Shown in pieces: positions 6,684 through 11,269 of a stretch of DNA of 11,269 bases (its first letter is position 1; every line of letters starts with the position of its first letter). The notes beneath the pieces are model-generated. The model searched no databases, was not told where the DNA came from, and saw nothing but the letters and a program-made list of their open reading frames with translations. The DNA is from JAHWKI01 sp035513575. Its GTDB lineage: Bacteria > Gemmatimonadota > Gemmatimonadetes > Longimicrobiales > RSA9. The stretch covers positions 1 to 11,269 of the forward strand of contig DATKBW010000202.1 in NCBI GenBank assembly GCA_035513575.1, given 5' to 3'. Position numbers and translations under genes: made by a program.

Positions 6684-8219
6684 ATGACCCCCACGCGACG
6701 CGAGTTCGTCGGCCACCTCGCCAGGGCCTCCCTCGCCGCCACCATCGTCCCCCGCCACGTCCTCGGCGGGCCCGGGTACCAGGCACCCAGCGACACCGTC
6801 AACGTCGCCATCATCGGCGCCGGCGGCATGGGCGCCCACGACGCCATCGAGCTCCTCTCCCAGAACATCGTCGCCATCTGCGACGTGGACTTCGCCTACG
6901 TCGAGCGCACACTCCGCGACCGCCGCGACGACAAGGACCCGAAGGAGGCCGACAAGGGGCGCCGGCTCACCGACGCCTTCAACGCCGCCAGGCGCTACAC
7001 CGACTTCCGCGTCCTCCTCGACCAGCAGCGCGACCTCGACGCCGTCGTCATCGCCACCCCGGACCACACCCACGCCATCATCGCCAAACGGGCCATGGAG
7101 GCCGGCAAGCACGTCTACGTCCAGAAGCCCCTCACCTGGTCCGTGTACGAGGCCCGCGTCCTCCTGGACACCGCCCGGAAGACCGGCGTCGTGACGCAGA
7201 TGGGCAACCAGGGCCACTCCACGGTGGAGGCGGCCTGGATCAACGACACGCTCCGGACCGGCGAGATCGGTCCAGTGCGCGATGTGCACTGCTGGACCAA
7301 CCGCCCCATCTGGCCCCAGGGCATGCCGCTCCCCGCCACCCCCGAGCAGCTCGCGGAGTTCGCCGCGAAGGCGCGGGAGGAAGAGGACGAGCATTTCCTG
7401 AACTGGCGCCGCTACGGGGAGACGCTCCGCTACGCGATGGCGCTGCCCGCGCCGGACTTCGACCCGTCGCGCCGCGGCACCGGCTGGCCGGTCCCGGCGC
7501 ACCTGGACTGGGACCTCTTTCTGGGTCCGGCGCCGGAGATCCCCTACCACCCGATCTACCACCCGTTCAACTGGCGGGGTTGGGTACCGTTCGGGGTGGG
7601 CGCGCTGGGGGACATGGGTGCGCACCTGATCGACCACCCGTACTGGGCGTTCGAGCTGGAGTATCCGGCGACGGTGGAGGCGACGTCGTCCCCGTGGGGC
7701 GGGGGCGAGGAGCAGCCGGCCACGTACCCGCAGGCCACGCTGGTCCGCTACCAGTACCCGTCGACGCGCGGCCGGGCGCCGGTCCACATCACGTGGTACG
7801 ATGGCGGCCTGATGCCGCCGCGGAACGACATGCTGCCGGCCGACTTCCAGTTCGATCGGACGGGGGGCGTGATGTACGTGGGGGAGCGGGGTCTGCTGAT
7901 CCACGAGACGTACGGCCAGAACCCGCGCCTGTTCCCGCAGGACCTCGCGGAACGGCGCGGCCCGGCGCCGAAGACCGACGAGGACCTGGGTCCCGGGCAC
8001 GAGATGAACTGGATCCGTGCGATCCGGGGCGAGGAGCAGGCGACGTCGCCGTTCGAGATGGCGGCGCCGCTCACCGAGAACATGCTCCTGGGGCTGGTCG
8101 CGCTGCGGGCCGGCCAGGGCCGGGTCATCCGCTACGACCCGGTCAGAATGCACGTCGTGAACGTCCCGGAGGCGAACCGGTTCCTCCACCGGGAGTACCG
8201 CACGGGCTGGACGCTGTAA
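6684..8219 (+). CDS. Tat-exported Gfo/Idh/MocA family oxidoreductase
   Basis: 511-residue periplasmic-type sugar oxidoreductase, last gene of the rightward operon. The Tat signal is RREFVGHLARASLAA (5-19). The Rossmann motif IGAGGMG is at 44-50, ATPDHTH at 124-130, and the active-site motif reads QKP (147-149, Lys148) instead of the commoner EKP. The C-terminal domain has GALGDMGAHLIDHPYWAF (306-323), where Asp310 and His314 are the likely catalytic pair. Exported members usually carry tightly held NAD(H), so it may oxidise glycosides to 3-keto forms or act as a redox-neutral glycosidase of the GH109 type; I cannot choose. A hydrophilic, acidic insertion lies around 216-268 between the two domains. 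Alanine codons change sharply near codon 219: 24 GCC and 1 GCG before it, 5 GCC and 22 GCG after it. The gene ends in TAA, 13 bp from the convergent PilZ gene. Confidence 0.92.
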   Translation: MTPTRREFVGHLARASLAATIVPRHVLGGPGYQAPSDTVNVAIIGAGGMGAHDAIELLSQNIVAICDVDFAYVERTLRDRRDDKDPKEADKGRRLTDAFNAARRYTDFRVLLDQQRDLDAVVIATPDHTHAIIAKRAMEAGKHVYVQKPLTWSVYEARVLLDTARKTGVVTQMGNQGHSTVEAAWINDTLRTGEIGPVRDVHCWTNRPIWPQGMPLPATPEQLAEFAAKAREEEDEHFLNWRRYGETLRYAMALPAPDFDPSRRGTGWPVPAHLDWDLFLGPAPEIPYHPIYHPFNWRGWVPFGVGALGDMGAHLIDHPYWAFELEYPATVEATSSPWGGGEEQPATYPQATLVRYQYPSTRGRAPVHITWYDGGLMPPRNDMLPADFQFDRTGGVMYVGERGLLIHETYGQNPRLFPQDLAERRGPAPKTDEDLGPGHEMNWIRAIRGEEQATSPFEMAAPLTENMLLGLVALRAGQGRVIRYDPVRMHVVNVPEANRFLHREYRTGWTL

Positions 8220-8232
8220 CGCCCCCGGGCCC

Positions 8233-8688
8233 TCAGTCCGCGCCGTCGTCGGCGTACGTGGTCTCCGAGTCCGGGAAGCGCCCGCCGTAGCGGGCGATCC
8301 ACTCGGTGGCCGCCTCCTGCGCCGTGAGCGCGCGACCCTCCCGCCGCTGCATCCCCTTCCGGTAGTTCTCGATGGAGCACACCTGCTGGACCATGCGGGA
8401 CCGGAACGCCGCGCTGCGGTCGAGGAACTGCACGCCGACGAGGAACTTGCCGTCCTCCGGCCGACACCACGCCACCCGCGCCTGCCCCTCGAAGACGGGC
8501 TCGACCGTGGGGATGCGGATCCGCAGGATGTCGCCGACCTCCGGGCAGGTGGTCGACAGGAACGCGAGGCCGCCGTAGCTCACGTTGATGCCCCGCTCCG
8601 TCAGGGGCGCGGACTCGCCGACCCTGTCCACCTCCAGGGGCACGTCCACCGCGTGCCGGAGGAACTCGCGTCGAGGATTGTTCCGCAC
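8233..8688 (-). CDS. PilZ-domain protein (probable c-di-GMP receptor)
   Basis: 151-residue single-domain protein, probably a cytoplasmic c-di-GMP-responsive adaptor. The N-terminal RxxxR motif is at Arg7-Arg11 (RREFLR). The second motif reads NVSYGG at 35-40, matching (D/N)xSxxG with Asn in the first place. The beta-barrel continues to about residue 92 (VGVQFLD). A helical C-terminal tail follows, with MVQQVCSIENYRK (99-111) and LTAQEAATEWIARY (121-134), as in a recognised subgroup of PilZ proteins. I prefer the GTG at 8688 because GGAGG (8693-8697) precedes it by 4 bases and the protein then begins right at the PilZ motif. An ATG at 8706 would add six residues but has no clear ribosome site. 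Its partner and output are unknown; it shows no link to the sugar operons and faces away from the UPF0182 gene. Confidence 0.88.
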   Translation of the reverse strand: MRNNPRREFLRHAVDVPLEVDRVGESAPLTERGINVSYGGLAFLSTTCPEVGDILRIRIPTVEPVFEGQARVAWCRPEDGKFLVGVQFLDRSAAFRSRMVQQVCSIENYRKGMQRREGRALTAQEAATEWIARYGGRFPDSETTYADDGAD

Positions 8689-8719
8689 CTGGCCTCCAGG
8701 ATCCATGGGCGCCGGCCGG

Positions 8720-8748
8720 TCCCGCCCTTGCCTGTCCCGCCTTGCCTG
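8720..8748. repeat. Adjacent direct repeat upstream of the PilZ gene
   Basis: TCCCGCCCTTGCCTG (8720-8734) is followed at once by TCCCGCCTTGCCTG (8735-8748), identical except for one C. It lies in the divergent PilZ/UPF0182 spacer, about 15-30 bases before the PilZ ATG alternative, where an operator or a leader element could sit. Confidence 0.55.
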
Positions 8749-8818
8749 CCCCGGCTGCGCGCTCGCCCGGGCAAGATCGAAGCCGCAGGCCCCGCCCTCG
8801 CTCCGATCCCGCGCGCTC

Positions 8819-8827
8819 CCTACCTTG
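8819..8827 (+). promoter_or_regulatory. Candidate -10 region of the UPF0182 gene (CCTACCTTG motif)
   Basis: CCTACCTTG lies 55 bases before the ATG at 8882; TACCTT is a loose TANNNT -10 element. The same nonamer precedes the GMC gene on the minus strand (3509-3517). The expected -35 position is a poor match. Confidence 0.3.
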
Positions 8828-8881
8828 CGAGGTGGAAACGGCCCCGACACTCCTCGACTCGCAAACCACAGGCGGTCTGCA

Positions 8882-11269
8882 ATGACGGACTTCCCCGGCG
8901 CTGGTGGCCCTCGGCAGGGCCCCCGACCCATCAGCCTCAAGGACATCGACCTGGCCAGGCTCGACCGGTTCGCCGGCCTGGGCATCTGGGTCGTGGCCAT
9001 CATTCTGCTCGGGCTGCTCCTGGGCTGGGCCCGGGGCTTCTACACCGACTGGCTCTGGTTCGGCAGCGTGGGCCACGAGGACGTCCTCCTCACCACGGTC
9101 CTGGCCCGCGTCGTCCTCTACCTCGTCGCCCTCGTCGCGTTCCTCGCGCTGGCCGTACCCAACCTCTACTACGCCTGGCGCGCGACCGGCGGGACGCCGG
9201 CGCTCCCCGAGGGACTCTCCGCGAGGAACTACACGTTCGCCCGGAAGCTGCTCGTCCGCGCCGGCGCGGCCCTGACGGTGCTGGCGGCCCTCCTCCTGGC
9301 GGCCGGGCCCGCCGCGGAGTGGGAGATCGCGCTGCTCTTCCTCGACCGCGTCCCCTTCGGCGAGGCGGAGCCGATCTTCGGCCTGGATTTCGGCTTCTAC
9401 ATCTTCACGCTCCCCGCCCTGGAGCTGGTCCGGGTGTGGCTCCAGTCGGTCATCGTGACGGTCGCGCTCATCGTGGCCGCGTTCTACTACCTGACCGGCC
9501 GGACCCGGATCGACCATTTCTCCTTCGCGCGACAGGCCCGCGTCCAGCTCGCGCTCCTCGGGGCGGCCCTGTTCGTGTCCATCGCCGCGGGTCACTGGCT
9601 CGGGCGCTACGAGCTGCTCTTCTCCTCCACCGGCGCCGTCCACGGGGTCGGCTACACCGACAACTACGTCGGTCTCCCCGGCCGGGCGCTGCTGACCCTC
9701 GTCGCCCTGGGCACGGCGGTGGCGCTGGCGATCGGAGGCATCCGCTACCGGCGCGGCCGGGTCCTGCTCTGGCCGGTCGTCATCTGGTTCGCCGCCACCC
9801 TCCTCATCGGGACCGCCGCACCGGCCCTCGTGCAGCGCCTCCAGGTCGAGCCGAGCGAGCTGGCCCGGGAGCGGGAATTCCTGGCCAACAACATCCGCTA
9901 CACCCGGCTGGCCTTCGGTCTCGATCGGATCCAGTCCCGGAGCCATCCGGCCCTCGGCACGCTCGACGCCCGGACGGTGGCCGACAACCAGGGCACGCTC
10001 CAGAACGTCCGCCTCTGGGACGAGAGCCCCCTGCTCCAGAGCTACAACCAGATCCAGTTCTTCCGGCTCTATTACGACTTCCTGGCCGTCCACACCGACC
10101 GCTACGTGGTGGATGGCGAGCTCCGGCAGGTGATGCTCGCCACCCGCGAGCTCTCGGCCGAGAAGCTGCCCCAGGAGGCCCAGCGCTGGGTCAACCGCCA
10201 GCTCCAGTTCACCCACGGCTACGGCGTGGCCATGAGCCCCGTCACCGAGATCGAGCCCGGCGGCCGGCCCTCGTTCCTGGTCAGCGATGTGCCGCCGCGG
10301 GGCCCCATCCCTCTCGATCGGCCCGAGGTGTACTACGGCCTCAAGAGCCTCGAGTACGTCATCGCCCGCAGCGGGATGCAGGAGTTCAACTACCCCGGGC
10401 GGGATGGGCCCGTCTACACCAGCTACGAGGGCCAGGGCGGGGTCCTCCTCTCCTCCTTCTTCCGCCGCCTCCTCTACGCCTGGGAGTTCCGGGACCTCAA
10501 TATCCTCATTTCCGGGGAGATCAGGCCCGACAGCCGGATCCAGTATCATCGCACCATCCAGGACCGCTTCACCACCATCGCGCCCTTCCTGCTCCGGGAC
10601 CGGGAGGCGTACCCCGTGGTGGGCGACGGGCGGCTCTTCTGGATCCAGGACGCCTACACGGTCACCGACCGGTTCCCCTACGCCACGCCCTTCAACAATC
10701 GTTTCAATTACATCCGCAACAGCGTGAAGGCGGTGGTGGACGCCTATGACGGCAGCATCGACTTCTACGTCTTCGAGCCGGACGACCCCCTGGTCCGCGC
10801 CTACCAGCGCATCTTCCCCGACCTCTTCCGGCCCGCGGCGGAGATGCCCGGCTCCCTCCGCGAGCACCTGCGCGTCCCCCTCGACCAGTTCACCGTCCAG
10901 ACCCAGATGCTGCTCCAGTACCACATGCAGGATCCCGTGGTCTTCTACAACAAGGAGGACCAGTGGTCCGTGCCGGTGCAGACCTCGTTCGGCCGGTCCC
11001 AGCTCCTCCGGCCCTACTACATCGTGGCACGGCTGCCCGGGGAGGATAGCGAGGAGTTCCTCCTCATCCAGCCGTTCACGCCCGCCAACCGCCACAACCT
11101 CGTGGGCTGGATGGCCGCCCGGAGCGACGGCGAGAGCTATGGCGAGCTGGTCCTCTTCCGGTTCCCGTCCGGGCGCCACGTCGACGGCCCGAGCCAGGTC
11201 GAGGCACGCATCGACAACGACGCCGTCATCTCGGAGCAGTTCACCCTCTGGGGGCAGGTAGGATCGGAG
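8882..11269 (+). CDS. UPF0182 (COG1615) family membrane protein, C-terminus cut by window edge
   Basis: 796 residues are visible with the frame still open at the last base; family members usually run to about 900-1000. Seven hydrophobic segments lie at about 33-50, 70-98, 122-145, 175-203, 221-238, 266-286 and 293-313. Family signatures include FGLDFGFYIFTLPALE (166-181), VEPSELARE (322-330) with NNIRYTRLAFGLD (336-348), then a large soluble, probably extracytoplasmic region. That region contains the typical DFYVFEPDDPLVRAYQRIFP stretch (encoded near 10761-10820) and, at the edge, EQFTLWGQVGSE. The biochemical role of the family is unknown. The ATG at 8882 has a weak AGGCGG six bases upstream (8870-8875). 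Composition is mixed CTC/CTG, unlike the strongly C-ending codons of the sugar operon. No partner gene is seen apart from the divergent PilZ gene. Confidence 0.92.
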   Translation, partial: MTDFPGAGGPRQGPRPISLKDIDLARLDRFAGLGIWVVAIILLGLLLGWARGFYTDWLWFGSVGHEDVLLTTVLARVVLYLVALVAFLALAVPNLYYAWRATGGTPALPEGLSARNYTFARKLLVRAGAALTVLAALLLAAGPAAEWEIALLFLDRVPFGEAEPIFGLDFGFYIFTLPALELVRVWLQSVIVTVALIVAAFYYLTGRTRIDHFSFARQARVQLALLGAALFVSIAAGHWLGRYELLFSSTGAVHGVGYTDNYVGLPGRALLTLVALGTAVALAIGGIRYRRGRVLLWPVVIWFAATLLIGTAAPALVQRLQVEPSELAREREFLANNIRYTRLAFGLDRIQSRSHPALGTLDARTVADNQGTLQNVRLWDESPLLQSYNQIQFFRLYYDFLAVHTDRYVVDGELRQVMLATRELSAEKLPQEAQRWVNRQLQFTHGYGVAMSPVTEIEPGGRPSFLVSDVPPRGPIPLDRPEVYYGLKSLEYVIARSGMQEFNYPGRDGPVYTSYEGQGGVLLSSFFRRLLYAWEFRDLNILISGEIRPDSRIQYHRTIQDRFTTIAPFLLRDREAYPVVGDGRLFWIQDAYTVTDRFPYATPFNNRFNYIRNSVKAVVDAYDGSIDFYVFEPDDPLVRAYQRIFPDLFRPAAEMPGSLREHLRVPLDQFTVQTQMLLQYHMQDPVVFYNKEDQWSVPVQTSFGRSQLLRPYYIVARLPGEDSEEFLLIQPFTPANRHNLVGWMAARSDGESYGELVLFRFPSGRHVDGPSQVEARIDNDAVISEQFTLWGQVGSE

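Noticed and set aside
8220..8232. Possible terminator between the convergent Gfo/Idh/MocA and PilZ genes
   Set aside because: The 13-bp gap holds only a small CCCGGG palindrome with no room for a stem-loop and no T-run.
8132..11179. Minus-strand open frame of 1015 codons opposite the UPF0182 gene
   Set aside because: It is the antisense shadow of a recognised family protein. Its translation is Asp/Glu/Gly/Pro/Val-rich low complexity with no domain, and it also covers the PilZ region in another frame.

Overview
The window is very GC-rich bacterial DNA with tightly packed genes, several of them overlapping at stop/start codons. Gene content (Tat-exported sugar oxidoreductases, a DUF1080 lipoprotein, a UPF0182 membrane protein, Shine-Dalgarno starts) fits a Gram-negative soil or sediment bacterium. 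Protein-level resemblance, especially of the Tat-exported Gfo/Idh/MocA enzyme, suggests Gemmatimonadota or a neighbouring phylum. That placement is inference, since no rRNA or other marker gene is present.

Left part (1-3420, minus strand). A leftward operon encodes a GMC-family FAD oxidoreductase with a four-cysteine cluster. It is followed by its probable small subunit (gluconate 2-dehydrogenase subunit 3 family, Tat signal) and then by a cytoplasmic Gfo/Idh/MocA NAD(P)-dependent dehydrogenase that runs off the left edge.

Divergent control region (3421-3644). It separates the leftward operon from a rightward one. It holds a candidate sigma70-like promoter, four hexamer repeats and a CCTACCTTG motif facing the GMC gene.

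Centre (3645-8219, plus strand). The rightward operon encodes a nucleoside/sugar H+ symporter of the MFS, a DUF1080 (3-keto-disaccharide hydrolase family) lipoprotein, a Tat-exported TIM-barrel sugar isomerase/epimerase-like protein and a Tat-exported Gfo/Idh/MocA oxidoreductase.

Together the two operons look like a system that oxidises the sugar of a glycoside at C3 to a 3-keto intermediate (GMC complex or Gfo enzyme). The sugar would then be split off (DUF1080 and/or TIM barrel), imported (MFS) and reduced or further processed (cytoplasmic Gfo). No single gene proves the substrate.

Right part (8233-11269). A PilZ-domain protein on the minus strand converges on the operon end with a 13-bp gap. 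Divergently from it starts a long UPF0182 (COG1615) membrane protein that runs off the right edge. These two look unrelated to the sugar module. No RNA genes, CRISPR arrays, insertion sequences or clear rho-independent terminators were seen.
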